Made by a program: the position numbers and the translations under genes. Below the pieces are notes generated by a model. It saw only the letters and a program-made list of their open reading frames with translations, searched no databases and was not told the DNA's origin. Source: Candidatus Marsarchaeota G1 archaeon BE_D (GTDB lineage: Archaea; Thermoproteota; Thermoprotei_A; Marsarchaeales; Marsarchaeaceae). From it: 64,000 nt of DNA. Location of the stretch: assembly GCA_003019595.1 (NCBI GenBank), contig NEXD01000001.1, positions 1-64,000 on the forward strand. Reading direction: 5' to 3'. Below, piece by piece: positions 33,213 through 43,865 of this stretch (positions are counted from its first letter, which is position 1; each line of letters opens with the position of its first letter).

Positions 33213-34475
33213 TCCATTTTAAATTGGGAAATTTATTTGTTTTTCTTTTCTTTGGAGGCAATATTAATGCTTCTCGTGTTGCCTTAATAGAATCTTTGAT
33301 AGAAAAGAGTTATCAAAAACCCAATTGATTATTGGTGAAAATTCGATAGAAAACCAAGCGACTCAATAGCATGTCACAAAAACCAAGATTTATGAATAAA
33401 AATTCACAATTTGTAGAGTTTCTGTTAAATATTGTATAGATAAATTTAATCGAACTAATCAAGTTATATACTTAGGAACAAAATTACTGCACACATAACC
33501 TTCGTCTGATGTAAAGAGCTTTAGTCGTTGTAGAACTCTTTGGATAACACGCTAGTCCCAATTATTAAAATGACCAAGCGCTCATGTTGACTTTAATTTC
33601 TGAACATTCACGCAAGCGGTCTATAACCGAGTAGCGACAACTATCACTTTCAACAGGTGTGAAAAAGGGTGTCAATTACTAAAGCAAGGGAAACCTGTGT
33701 TTAATCCTAGTGCTTTGTAGAGGATTAGCATTTAACTAACGTAGTTCACTATTCGCGTATGATGGCGATGACCTGTTATTACCTTAATACCTATATTCTT
33801 GCCGTACGCATCTAACGTGATCATTCTTTTTATTTTTGCGTCTTTTTCTGAAGCTTTTAATTCCACCAAAAAAGGTGATATTGCGCGCGTAAACGCGCAG
33901 CTAAGGTGTCACTAGTGGTAGGCGGTTTGGGCAATAGCTAGTTTAAGGTGAGTATGAAAAGGGCGTCTAGATAACACTTAAACATATGTACACAATGGGT
34001 TTTGGTGCTCGTAAAATCCCAACATAAGTTTGTTCTTTTAACTTATAACAAGATGTTTGAGCTCAACGTCTAGCGGTTTTGTTTATAGACGCAATGAAAT
34101 CTCGACGTCTCTAAAATGCAATAATTGTGGAAAGTACCCATAAAGGAAATCAATCCTCAGTTAAAATATTAAGGAATTCTGGATAACGTTGTACACTTAA
34201 GGTAAAATACAAGCAGCCTTTATAGTTGGGTCTTCGTGGATGAAACAAGCGCATATGTTATTATTGGTATAACCCAAATCAACTACGAGAAACGCTCTCA
34301 GAATTGGAAAAGATCTAATGTATCAAATTCGTAACCAATGAGGATTTCTAGTTAAGGATGTTAAAAGAGAATGCTGCTTTTAAAACACATCTTGCTAAAA
34401 TGATTTGGTCTCATATTTCACAACAATTATAAGCACATCCATGAGTATATTAACGTTATCATAAATGGTTAAATT

Positions 34476-35453
34476 CTACAGAGACTCGTTGGAATGAATA
34501 TAATTGATCTTCTTAGTAAACTCTAATTTATATTCACAAGGTTTACATATTTTACTTTTAGGAGATGTAGGTTTCCCGCAATATATACATTTATTAAGCG
34601 TAACTTGATGAATAGTGATGTAGTTTACGAGTTTGTCTTGAAAATTAAGAAGCGCATCATATACGCCATTAATTTGTGTACTAACTTGCTCGAGAACGTC
34701 TCTTACCTTATCTCTTATGGCGTCATGAGAATAAGGACACTCATTAATTTGAAATTTATACCCTTTTAAGTAAGCATACATCGCAATTTCTCTTTCTGAA
34801 ATACGGCGTAAAGGTTTTATTCTCGGTATAAATTCCTCTGAAATGTTATTCAATCTTAAAATTCTTTCTAAATCACCCCTGAGAACATTCATTAAAATTG
34901 TTTGCGCCTCATCATCTTTGTTATGCCCAGTAGCAATTTTGTTTGCACCCAGTTCTTCTGCAATCAAATTGATCGCCCTTCTTCTAAAAACACCACAAAC
35001 GCTACAAGCAGAACCTTTATACACATTAGCTTTAACATATTCCGTCAGGCTACCTCCAAAAAGTTCCCTATAAGAAACAACTTTATGTGGAATAGAGTAT
35101 TTTTGGGTTATAACTCTTGCATATTCAATGGCTTCGTTTCTATAATTACCACCTTCAATTTCAATCCCCTCATCAATAGTGACCGCAAAAAGTTTAATTT
35201 TTTGTAGTTTTTTGGCAAGTTTGCCCATAATATCAACTAGAACGATACTGTCTTTACCGCCTGAGACCGCTAAAAGAATCTTATCACCAATTTCTATCAT
35301 ATTATAATGCTTAATCGTTTTGACAGCTTTTTTATATATGTAATTTAAGAAACACTTTTTGCAATATGAAATTCCTGAATTGTTGTCCAAATACACCGCT
35401 TTTTCTCCGCATTCACAAAACAATCTGTCCATCTTGTAAATTATTATCATCAC
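34476..35453 (-). CDS. TtcA/TtuA/Ctu1-family tRNA thiolation protein
   Basis: 325 aa; PP-loop VSGGKDSIVLVDIMGKL, zinc fingers CECGEKAVYL...CKKC and CIYCGKPTSPKSKICKPC. Confidence 0.93.
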   Translation of the reverse strand: MMIIIYKMDRLFCECGEKAVYLDNNSGISYCKKCFLNYIYKKAVKTIKHYNMIEIGDKILLAVSGGKDSIVLVDIMGKLAKKLQKIKLFAVTIDEGIEIEGGNYRNEAIEYARVITQKYSIPHKVVSYRELFGGSLTEYVKANVYKGSACSVCGVFRRRAINLIAEELGANKIATGHNKDDEAQTILMNVLRGDLERILRLNNISEEFIPRIKPLRRISEREIAMYAYLKGYKFQINECPYSHDAIRDKVRDVLEQVSTQINGVYDALLNFQDKLVNYITIHQVTLNKCIYCGKPTSPKSKICKPCEYKLEFTKKINYIHSNESL

Positions 35454-35466
35454 ATCTAATTTATAT

Positions 35467-35721
35467 TTGATGTCATCAACAACACCATCATTAGAATCTC
35501 ACGTTCAGAGCATTCTGCAAAACGCTTTGAATCAAACCGTAAGCTTCGTAAATTGGTTTCTATATTCAATTCTTAAGGCACTATTACAAATTTTACAGCC
35601 TGTAGCACTTATGGTTTTATTAATAGGTACTATATTATGGGCTACAGGTCTTGAAAGAAGAACGGGAAAGCGCCTGGTAATAGGAGCCTTAATAATCTGG
35701 TTTATTAGTTTAATATTTTGA
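35467..35721 (+). CDS. Small membrane protein
   Basis: 84 aa with two hydrophobic segments; stop overlaps the next gene's start. Confidence 0.55.
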   Translation: MMSSTTPSLESHVQSILQNALNQTVSFVNWFLYSILKALLQILQPVALMVLLIGTILWATGLERRTGKRLVIGALIIWFISLIF

Positions 35722-36599
35722 TGATATTGAGGAATCTTAATATATCTTATGGAGCATTACAAGAAGGCTGTGCACTATGTCTTATTGGCCGAAAGATGAC
35801 ATTATTCATAACTGGTCTTTGTCCTAATAAATGCTATTACTGCCCAGTTTCTTCTGATAAGATGTGGAAAGATAAAGTTTACGCGAACGAAAGGCTAGTA
35901 AACAGCGTCGAAGACGCAATAGAAGAGGTGCGTAATTCTGGTGCGTTGGGCACTGCGATCACTGGCGGTGAACCTCTAGTTGTCATAAACAGAGTTATAG
36001 AATACATTACAGCCTTAAAAAAGGAGTTTGGTAAAAAACATCATATACATCTTTATAGTGGCTTTCCAAATTTAAAACTCGAAAACGCTGAACGCCTTTT
36101 CATCTCTGGCTTAGATGAAATACGCTTCCATATAATAGCAGCCAAAGGAGTCGAGGATTCAATTCAAGTAGCATCACGCTTTCCTTGGCGAGTGGGTGTC
36201 GAAATACCAGCACTACCAGAGTTAGATTACATAGAAATTGCAAAAAGAGCAAAAGAATGCGGTGCACAATTTATGATTTTAGATGAATATGAAATAAATG
36301 AGGAAAACTATTTCGCCGCTAAAATTAAACATGATCAATGCCAAAACGCATTATTGGCCGCTTCAGAAAATAAAATTACAAGTATTTTAAAAGAATTACA
36401 AAAAATTCTACCAGTTCATTATTGCACTGTGCTTTCCAAATATCAAATTCAGTATAGAAATAGGTTAGTTGCTTCTTTTTATGCCAAGCAATACAAAAAA
36501 GCCGAATTGTTAGATGACGGCACGGCGATAAGAAGATCAGGAAACAAAACGATAAGATTTTTACCAGTTTTCAATGAACCAATTTATGAGGTGTTGTAA
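35718..36599 (+). CDS. Radical SAM protein
   Basis: 293 aa; ITGLCPNKCYYCPVS (CxxxCxxC), AITGGEPLVVINRVIEYI. Confidence 0.88.
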   Translation: MMILRNLNISYGALQEGCALCLIGRKMTLFITGLCPNKCYYCPVSSDKMWKDKVYANERLVNSVEDAIEEVRNSGALGTAITGGEPLVVINRVIEYITALKKEFGKKHHIHLYSGFPNLKLENAERLFISGLDEIRFHIIAAKGVEDSIQVASRFPWRVGVEIPALPELDYIEIAKRAKECGAQFMILDEYEINEENYFAAKIKHDQCQNALLAASENKITSILKELQKILPVHYCTVLSKYQIQYRNRLVASFYAKQYKKAELLDDGTAIRRSGNKTIRFLPVFNEPIYEVL

Positions 36600-37648
36600 A
36601 ATTTAATAGGAAATCTCAAGATAGCAGCTATTCCTCCAAGCCCAATTAATTCCTCACCCTTTTCATGATGTTCTGACACAAAGACAATTTTTGCTCCAAA
36701 ACTTTCTGCTTTGACAATTAATGGTATTAATTCCTCATATTTGTCTTTGAACATACGAGCCGAAACGATTAATTCTTTTACAACACCCATCTCTATAGCT
36801 TTTTTTACATCACTTAATCCAATTAACGCCCTGCCATCGTCTGATAGCAATTCGTTCATCAAGCGCTCCAGTGTTCTAATTTCGTATCCTATCCTTATTT
36901 TTTGAACAAATGATTTTTCTAAAACTTTTTCAACAGCTTCTTTAATACCAGCCGTTCCGCCGTAAGAAGTGTCGAGTAAATACCACTGTAAATCTTTAGC
37001 TCGCATACCAAGCATAGAAAACAACTGGTTTCTTATTTTTTCTTTTAAATGTGTTGGGCCAGCAAAGACAAGCAAACCCGAATTTTCAATATAATTTTTT
37101 AATTCTGTTGCCAATTTGATTATTTGCGTTTCTAATTTTTCATCAATTTTTTCATCTTGTTTTCCTGGCCTTTCTAAAAACCATGTTCCAAGAATTTGTA
37201 CACCATAATCCCATAATTTGGCAAGTGCAACTTCATCATAATCAACAGAAATAATAAGAAGTGGGTTTAATGAATTTTCTCTTTTCAGTTCATCAAGTTC
37301 ACTTTTACTCCAAGTATCTTTTATAATTGTTACAATCGACCCTACACGAATAACTAAAGTGTGATAAGATCCCAAAACACCTATTTCGTCGGGATCTGAA
37401 ACAACTCTACCAGTAGCTCTAAGCGAATCTGTAAAAGGTTCGTAAGAAACTTTTTCGACCTTGATCCTAAGCTTTGTTGCAATTCTTTCGCCCCTTTCTG
37501 TTCCATCTCTGCTTTTTATCATTCTCGTCGTTTTAGATTCTACTTCACAACCTTTAGTTAGAAGCGTCTCTAAAACCCAAAGATCATTTGTGTTCGTAAT
37601 TTGAAGAGAAACTGTTCCTTCTTTTTGATTAAACGAGAGAACTCTCAT
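36584..37648 (-). CDS. pelA: mRNA surveillance protein Pelota
   Basis: 354 aa; LQITNTNDLWVLETLL, DTSYGGTAGIKEAVEK, C-terminal VFVSEHHEKGEELIGLGGIAAILRFPI. Confidence 0.95.
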   Translation of the reverse strand: MRVLSFNQKEGTVSLQITNTNDLWVLETLLTKGCEVESKTTRMIKSRDGTERGERIATKLRIKVEKVSYEPFTDSLRATGRVVSDPDEIGVLGSYHTLVIRVGSIVTIIKDTWSKSELDELKRENSLNPLLIISVDYDEVALAKLWDYGVQILGTWFLERPGKQDEKIDEKLETQIIKLATELKNYIENSGLLVFAGPTHLKEKIRNQLFSMLGMRAKDLQWYLLDTSYGGTAGIKEAVEKVLEKSFVQKIRIGYEIRTLERLMNELLSDDGRALIGLSDVKKAIEMGVVKELIVSARMFKDKYEELIPLIVKAESFGAKIVFVSEHHEKGEELIGLGGIAAILRFPIKFYNTS

Positions 37649-37651
37649 TCA

Positions 37652-38833
37652 TTAACTCACTATTTCATCGAAAGTTAAAACAACGACACCACTTGGTTTT
37701 CTAACTATGTTGCCAAGTCTATTTCCAATCACATATTGAATTGATTTTTCCATTGCAATATCGAGTATTCTTTGACTTATTACACCATCAAAAACTACCG
37801 CAAAAGGCATTTTGTCTTTAATATCTTGCAAAACTTCTGCCATTTCTTTAACAGGTATGCGTTTAATTTCGTTAAGGTCTTTGTCCAAAATAACTGCCTC
37901 GAGCGTACCATTTAAATTTTTCACGTAGTTGAAAATCTTTTCTGGTACGGGAAATCTTTGTTTGGGTATTTGCTCATGAAGAGTTTGAATGTGACCAACA
38001 ACTTCACTTACAGGAACTTTTGACATGAGCGCCTTCATGATTTCTTTTCCAGTGAGTTCTTCCACCTCTTTTCCTTGAGGAGCCCTTGCTACAAAGTCGA
38101 TTTCGGCAACTTCTAAAAGTCGCTTTAAAATGAGATCACCACCCCTGTCGCCATCTAAGAAAACTGTAGTTTCTTTTGTTTTTGACAACTCTATAATTGT
38201 TTTTGGCACTTTTTCTGCGGCGCCGCCTAAAGATATTGCGTTTCTATAACCATACCTTAAAAGGTTTAAAACATCGGCCCGTCCCTCCACAATTATTATA
38301 GAATCGGACGTATCAATTTCTGGTCCTGCGTCCAATTTTTCTGGTCCATATTGTATTAAAGAAGCTTCTCTGACTCTACCGAGTAAATCCTGTAAAAGCT
38401 CTTTTACATCTACCTTTTGCTGTTTTCTTTCCCAATTTTCTAAAATTTCTTTTGCTCTTGAAATAATTTTGTTTATTCTTTCTACTCGTGTGTCTTCTAT
38501 TTCTTCTAAAGTGATTTTTGCTGAATAAGGACCTATGCGTTCTATATTTTCAACAATTGAAGCTATAAGCGCTGTTTCGGCTTTGTCTAAATTCGAAGGT
38601 ATTAGTATCTTGCCAATGCTTTTGTTTTCATGTACTTCCAAATCAACTATAATTCTTCCTATTCGCCCCTTTTCAAGGAGTGATCTAAAATCATATTCTT
38701 CATTGAAAAGACCTTCTGTTTGACCAAAAATAGCCCCTATAACGTCACTTTTATCGACTATTCCTTCAACTTCACATGTAGCACGAATTATATATTTCGT
38801 AGCATTTGGAGAAATGCCACCCATTTTTATCAA
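37652..38833 (-). CDS. dnaG: DnaG-like primase (TOPRIM)
   Basis: 393 aa; SDSIIIVEGRADVLNLLRYGYRNAISLGGAAEKVPKTI and VFLDGDRGGDLILKRL. Confidence 0.95.
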   Translation of the reverse strand: MIKMGGISPNATKYIIRATCEVEGIVDKSDVIGAIFGQTEGLFNEEYDFRSLLEKGRIGRIIVDLEVHENKSIGKILIPSNLDKAETALIASIVENIERIGPYSAKITLEEIEDTRVERINKIISRAKEILENWERKQQKVDVKELLQDLLGRVREASLIQYGPEKLDAGPEIDTSDSIIIVEGRADVLNLLRYGYRNAISLGGAAEKVPKTIIELSKTKETTVFLDGDRGGDLILKRLLEVAEIDFVARAPQGKEVEELTGKEIMKALMSKVPVSEVVGHIQTLHEQIPKQRFPVPEKIFNYVKNLNGTLEAVILDKDLNEIKRIPVKEMAEVLQDIKDKMPFAVVFDGVISQRILDIAMEKSIQYVIGNRLGNIVRKPSGVVVLTFDEIVS

Positions 38834-38849
38834 AAATAAAATTCACTTT

Positions 38850-38859
38850 GGTTATTATA
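38850..38859 (-). promoter_or_regulatory. dnaG: Putative dnaG TATA box (leaderless promoter)
   Basis: Minus cttataataa about 22-26 nt upstream of ATG 38833. Confidence 0.5.
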
Positions 38860-38870
38860 AGCATAGCTAA

Positions 38871-38967
38871 AGGTGCGGCCTGTCGCCCGACCTCTGACAC
38901 TACAGTTCATAGCGGGCATAACGCCCCCTTACTGTAGCCCTCGAATCGGGCTTTAGTGGCCGCACCT
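38871..38967 (-). ncRNA. GC-rich structured RNA candidate, unknown class
   Basis: Minus: AGGTGCGGCC-actaaa-GCCCGA-ttcgaggg-CTACAGT-aagg-GGGCgttatGCCC-gctatga-ACTGTAG-tgtcagagg-TCGGGC-gaca-GGCCGCACCT: four nested helices; TATA-like cttttta (about 38990-39000) 26-27 nt upstream. Confidence 0.6.
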
Positions 38968-38990
38968 GTTTCAAATATTCTAAGACTCAC

Positions 38991-40670
38991 TTAAAAAGTC
39001 AATTTTGTTAAATCCGAATCAAAAAGACGTAATTCAAAAAACGCTACTGGATATTCTATATTTCTTTTTAAAAGAATTTCGGGTTTAATCTCTCCTATAA
39101 CACCAATTTCTGAGTCGCCAATAAAAACTTTACCTCCCCTTTTTGGGATTATACAATCCATTTTTCTCTCTCTAAATTCAATGTTAAGCCCTAAGTCTAA
39201 AGCAAATTGATTAAGATAGCTCTTTATATCCGCTAATGTTGCTATATTGTCACATATAAGTGCTGCTACATTAAAGCTCTGTTTATAAACGTTTTTTATA
39301 GAGTAGCAGACCCCTCCAGTTTCAAAAATTTTTATCGGCTTTGGTTTGTTTTTGTTCTTTGAAAGAAAACTTAGTAGCTTACTAATGATAGACGTTCGCA
39401 AAACATTTAACTCTTCTGGTTTAGGATTATTTATTCTTATAGGCTCAAAGCCAAATGTAAAATCTTCTATTTCACGTTCAGAAGCAAGCATAAAATTATT
39501 TACTTCAACGAACCCTAACAATGAAAGACTATTTCTACTAGCTCTGAGTATTAAGGTTAATGGATGCAATTTACCACGAGTATAATGCCTTGGATATTCA
39601 GGCTCAATCTTGTGATATCCATACATTATTGCAATATCTTCAATTATATCTACTTTATGTAATACATCTAGTCTGTAACGCGGAACTTGAACAATTAACT
39701 CATGATCACGTAATAATGTTTTAAAGTCACATTTTTCTAAAAGAGTTGTAAGATTTTCTGGTGATATTTTTAATCCTAATACTGATTCTACCTCACTGGG
39801 GTCTAATCTAAATTCGTTAAATTCAGATTTGTAAGAAAACTCTGTAAGCGATTGTGTGTGAAGCCCCTCATTTTCTTTGCATAAAATTGGTATGCTACTT
39901 ATTTCCCCACCATACTCTGCAATATTAACTGCCAACATTTGCGCTATTGCTTTTACAGTCTCAAAAGAATCGCCAGTAACATCTATTAAAATTGTAGTCG
40001 TCGAGTCTGTTAATTTCGTAAGCTCAGAATTAATTATAGGAGGCATAGAGAGTATTTCATTATTTTTCGAATAAAAAAGCGGATACCTATCTTTTCCAGC
40101 TAGGAGTTTTCCATATTCTTTCCCTTGTTGAGTTTCTTTCAGAATTTCTTTAGCGCCCATATTTCTTTCATTACCTAAAGGAACAAACGAAATTTGATCT
40201 GGAGGCAAACCAGCATATATCAATTCATGAGAACGTATTTTAGAAACATCGTGTAAACCAACAGCAAATCTTTTTCTCTCTCTAGAGGCCACTTCGTGGA
40301 GTTTTTCTTGAAACGCTATAATATCCATAACCGCATCTGTGTCAAGTTTGACATTTCTAACAATATAGCTAGCTATATATGGTCTTACATCTCTTATACT
40401 TGTATAATCATTAAATATTTTAAAATCCTTATCTTCTTTTATTATAAGAGGTTGTTTTCTTAAATTTAAAAAACTTCTAAAAGCCCTAGCCAAACCAGAA
40501 GCACATAGAAGATCAAGCCTATCGGTGCTTAATTCGATTTCTATTTCATCGTTCATGACGTTTTCTATTTCTCCTTTAAAATTGAAAAGCAAAAAATCAA
40601 GTTCTTCGAATTCTAATTTTTTTGTCAAAAGCTTCTCAATGTGTGACTTTTTAACCTTTATTGTGGGCAA
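38991..40670 (-). CDS. pheT: Phenylalanyl-tRNA synthetase beta subunit
   Basis: 559 aa; B3/B4-like and B5 domains, VDIIEDIAIMYGYHKIEPEYP. Confidence 0.95.
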   Translation of the reverse strand: MPTIKVKKSHIEKLLTKKLEFEELDFLLFNFKGEIENVMNDEIEIELSTDRLDLLCASGLARAFRSFLNLRKQPLIIKEDKDFKIFNDYTSIRDVRPYIASYIVRNVKLDTDAVMDIIAFQEKLHEVASRERKRFAVGLHDVSKIRSHELIYAGLPPDQISFVPLGNERNMGAKEILKETQQGKEYGKLLAGKDRYPLFYSKNNEILSMPPIINSELTKLTDSTTTILIDVTGDSFETVKAIAQMLAVNIAEYGGEISSIPILCKENEGLHTQSLTEFSYKSEFNEFRLDPSEVESVLGLKISPENLTTLLEKCDFKTLLRDHELIVQVPRYRLDVLHKVDIIEDIAIMYGYHKIEPEYPRHYTRGKLHPLTLILRASRNSLSLLGFVEVNNFMLASEREIEDFTFGFEPIRINNPKPEELNVLRTSIISKLLSFLSKNKNKPKPIKIFETGGVCYSIKNVYKQSFNVAALICDNIATLADIKSYLNQFALDLGLNIEFRERKMDCIIPKRGGKVFIGDSEIGVIGEIKPEILLKRNIEYPVAFFELRLFDSDLTKLTF

Positions 40671-42156
40671 ATTTTATCTGCACCTCTTCTTTTAACAACA
40701 AAGAATCTAAGTTTTGCGAAAACAGTTCTCGAATGTCTGAAAGGTTATAATATACCATCGCAAATCGAGTAATTCCAATCCCCCATGCTAAAACAGGAAC
40801 CTTTATTCCCAGCGGTAGCGTTACTTCTGGTCTGAAAATTCCACCTGGTGCTGCTTCAATCCATCCCAATTTATCATGATAAATATAAGCTTCTACGCTT
40901 GGTTCGGTGAACGGAAAATAACCTGGTTTAAATCTAATTTTTTCCACGCCGAGACTTTTTGAAAAGGCTTCAAGAATTCCAAACAAATTTTTCAAATTAA
41001 GCCCCTCCCCTCCAATTATTCCCTCACACTGATGAAACTCTGGTAGATGTGTTGCGTCAATGGCATCGCGTCTAAAGTTACGATCGATTGTAAAATATTT
41101 AAATTCATTGTGTACACCTTGCGCTAATTTTCTAATAGACACTGCAGTTGTGTGCGATCTTAAGATTAATGTGCAAGCATTGCTCATTTCCCATTTGTTT
41201 CTCCATCCTAAAGAACCAGTTTTCCATCCATTTAAATGGGTTTTCATAACATTTTCAGCTATTTCTGGCGGTATAGAAGGGTCTAAAATTAAATCTTTAT
41301 TTGATATGTTAAATTTGTCTTGCACCTCTCTCGCAGGGTGATCTTGCGGGACAAACAATGCGTCAAAATTCCAAAATTCGTATTCGACATATGGCCCAAA
41401 CATCTCTTCAAAACCCATGGAAATCAAAATCTCTTTTACTATTTCTAAAAATTCAATATAAAAATGCTTTTTCCCCCTTTGATAAAAGGGTTCTTTAGAA
41501 AAAGAAAGCGGAATTGTTGGGAGATCAAGATTTTTATAATTACCAGTTACCAACATTTCATGTGTAAGCACAGGTTGTCCAATTACAATTTGTCTGATAT
41601 CAACAGAATCATTAGGAACAACTTCAATTTTAGTTTCTGTTTTGTATTGAACAATCTGTCTTTCTTTTAAAATTAAAAAATCAGATTGCTTTTCTGGTGT
41701 AATAAACATTTCTTTTTTCTTTTTTAATTCAAAAAATGTATTAGAAAGTGTATCTTTATGATCACCAACAACTAGAAATTTTTTCCCATTTTCGGTAATG
41801 ATCTTGAAAAGTCCCCTTCTTAATCCCCATGCAATTCCAGCATTAAAGTCTTCCTCTTTCATTTGTATTAATCCCTTAATTTCATCTATGGAGACCTTTC
41901 TAGAAAGACTTTCATAGATAAGATCTTCAGGTAGTTGAGTAAGATCTTCACCTCTTCTTGTTAAAACAGCTTTTTGAACTTCGACTTTAAAGCTTTTAAT
42001 TAAACCTTTTTTTTCAAGAGAGTCTAAAATAGAAGCAACAAATGATTTTGGACGATCGAAAGCATTACATAATTCTTCATGAGATGTGCGACCCTTCGCC
42101 AAAATAAAATCAAAAATCTTTTTCTCAATCTCTGTTAGATATATTACCATTGACAT
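40651..42156 (-). CDS. pheS: Phenylalanyl-tRNA synthetase alpha subunit
   Basis: 501 aa; FEEMFGPYVEYEFWNFDALFVPQDHPAREVQDKF, FKPGYFPFTEPSVEAYIYH, GIGITRFAM. Confidence 0.96.
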   Translation of the reverse strand: MSMVIYLTEIEKKIFDFILAKGRTSHEELCNAFDRPKSFVASILDSLEKKGLIKSFKVEVQKAVLTRRGEDLTQLPEDLIYESLSRKVSIDEIKGLIQMKEEDFNAGIAWGLRRGLFKIITENGKKFLVVGDHKDTLSNTFFELKKKKEMFITPEKQSDFLILKERQIVQYKTETKIEVVPNDSVDIRQIVIGQPVLTHEMLVTGNYKNLDLPTIPLSFSKEPFYQRGKKHFYIEFLEIVKEILISMGFEEMFGPYVEYEFWNFDALFVPQDHPAREVQDKFNISNKDLILDPSIPPEIAENVMKTHLNGWKTGSLGWRNKWEMSNACTLILRSHTTAVSIRKLAQGVHNEFKYFTIDRNFRRDAIDATHLPEFHQCEGIIGGEGLNLKNLFGILEAFSKSLGVEKIRFKPGYFPFTEPSVEAYIYHDKLGWIEAAPGGIFRPEVTLPLGIKVPVLAWGIGITRFAMVYYNLSDIRELFSQNLDSLLLKEEVQIKFAHNKG

Positions 42157-42614
42157 TCACCAACATAATGATTTAGTGGTTCACCATCAATATTTATTTC
42201 ACCGTTTAATATACGTGTCGTAGAAATTGGCCTCCCGTCAAACGCTCTAACGGTTTCAACAACTATTATTGTAACTGGTGAAAAGCCCTTTGAAATTCTT
42301 ATTTTATTAATTTCACACGCATATGGTAAATTTTCTTCACTGGTTATAAGATAAGAATAATCTTTTTCGAAAATTACGGGACCATAATGATCTTTTAAAG
42401 GAAAAATTTCAGGTTCGATATTAAAATTAGTGATAAAGAATTTTTTTACATTATAGCTCCTTATCTCAAAGCTTGGTACTGGATGGTATTTTTCAACTAA
42501 TGGAAATAATGTAACACCAACCGTAACGTTTGTGTTTCTTTTTACACACTCATAGAATAACTTAGTGTGTCCTTTGTGTATTATTGCAAAAGTTCCACCT
42601 GTTGCAGATTTCAT
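42144..42614 (-). CDS. coaD: Phosphopantetheine adenylyltransferase (archaeal)
   Basis: ORF 42144-42632 with probable start MKSATGGTFAIIHKGHTKLF; HxGH-type and IRISKG motifs. Confidence 0.88.
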   Translation of the reverse strand: MKSATGGTFAIIHKGHTKLFYECVKRNTNVTVGVTLFPLVEKYHPVPSFEIRSYNVKKFFITNFNIEPEIFPLKDHYGPVIFEKDYSYLITSEENLPYACEINKIRISKGFSPVTIIVVETVRAFDGRPISTTRILNGEINIDGEPLNHYVGECQW

Positions 42615-42631
42615 GATTATTAAGACCCCCA

Positions 42632-42706
42632 CGGGCCCGGAGGGATTTGAACCCTCGACCTACGGCTCCGGAGACCGCCGCTCTGTCCATGCTGAGCTAC
42701 GGGCCC
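42632..42706 (-). tRNA. tRNA-Arg (CCG)
   Basis: Minus: gggcccgtagctcagcatggacagagcggcggtctCCGgagccgtaggtcgagggttcaaatccctccgggccc + G73. Confidence 0.88.
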
Positions 42707-42974
42707 TATACACAAACGATTTAAGCATGAATTTAATCTTATGCTAACCCTTTATTAGTGGTTTGGACAGAATAAGTTACATTTAGTTGAGTAAAACAAC
42801 ATCACATATAGGATGGATGTATTTGTATTCACTTTGCTATAATAACAACCCTCCCCATATACGAAGTCATTGTAGAATTTCTGATAGCGTTTTAAAACTT
42901 CCGCTCTTGGTTTACACATTCATCGCCAATCTGGACAATTAACTTTAAATCAACATAATAAATAAAACCTTTAA

Positions 42975-43058
42975 GCGGGGTTGTCCGAGCCTGGTCAAAG
43001 GAGGCGGACTCAGGCTCCGTCGCGTAGAGCTGCGTGGGTTCAAATCCCACACCCCGCA
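42975..43058 (+). tRNA. tRNA-Leu (CAG)
   Basis: gcggggttgtccgagcctggtcaaaggaggcggactCAGgctccgtcgcgtagagctgcgtgggttcaaatcccacaccccgca; long variable arm. Confidence 0.95.
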
Positions 43059-43448
43059 TACGACAGAGTTGTTATCTTGCGATTATGCATGCATTACAGT
43101 GACGGACCAAACACTCAGTATATTTTCACCGCGTTATAATCCAAAAACCAAGAACTCATTTTTGGGATTTTCAATTAGTTACACATCTTTGATTGTATTT
43201 GTAAGTAAGTTTTAATAAAAGGTTGTGTGAATATCAGTTTTTCATACTTGATTGTTATACTTGCTCGATTTTAATTCAGCATAATCTTAATAAAGTGCAA
43301 ATTTCTTGTTAATGCAAAAGCTAATTCATAACAACGTTCAAATCAGATAATTATTGATCGTCCATCTTTAGTTTGTATCCAACGAAAGTCTATAAAACTA
43401 TGTATTACATATTATTTTGATAATGTATTAATCTTTATCGCTTAATAG

Positions 43449-43799
43449 TTAAGCTTTCTTAAGTTCTCTAACCTTTTTAATTATGTCTAACAAAAGCAAA
43501 ACGTTTTGTAGCTCAATATTCATTGATGCTGGCGTGCTACCCTTAAGCCGATTTATTGATTGCTCTATTAAAAACGAAGCAACGTTTTCAAGATTGCTCA
43601 GTGTTGATGGTAGAGAGGCTTTTTCAATAATATCGCTTTCATTTGAAACTATTACAACTTTTTTTTCACAATTAACACAATATAAATCTCCTGATTTTAA
43701 TTGAACTAATGGTGAGGAACAGGCAGGACACGCTTCTTGTCTAAGTTTAGCCCCTTCCATTAGCATTCTCGCAATTTTTTTGCTTATTTGCGATGACAT
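43449..43799 (-). CDS. Sjogren/scleroderma autoantigen 1-like zinc-ribbon protein
   Basis: 116 aa; MLMEGAKLRQEACPACSSPLVQLKSGDLYCVNCEKKV. Confidence 0.85.
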   Translation of the reverse strand: MSSQISKKIARMLMEGAKLRQEACPACSSPLVQLKSGDLYCVNCEKKVVIVSNESDIIEKASLPSTLSNLENVASFLIEQSINRLKGSTPASMNIELQNVLLLLDIIKKVRELKKA

Positions 43800-43865
43800 G
43801 ACTAAACTTTCTAACCAAAAGTATATATTTCTATCTTATTCATAAAGAAGTGGAGGTCGGTAAGT

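Noticed and set aside
38871-38967. Interpretation as 5S rRNA
   Set aside because: Length and nested helices are suggestive, but the conserved 5S loop sequences are absent and the fold is linear rather than three-way.
42565-42747. 60-aa plus ORF MCPLCIIAKVPP...
   Set aside because: Covers antisense of coaD and tRNA-Arg; no independent support.
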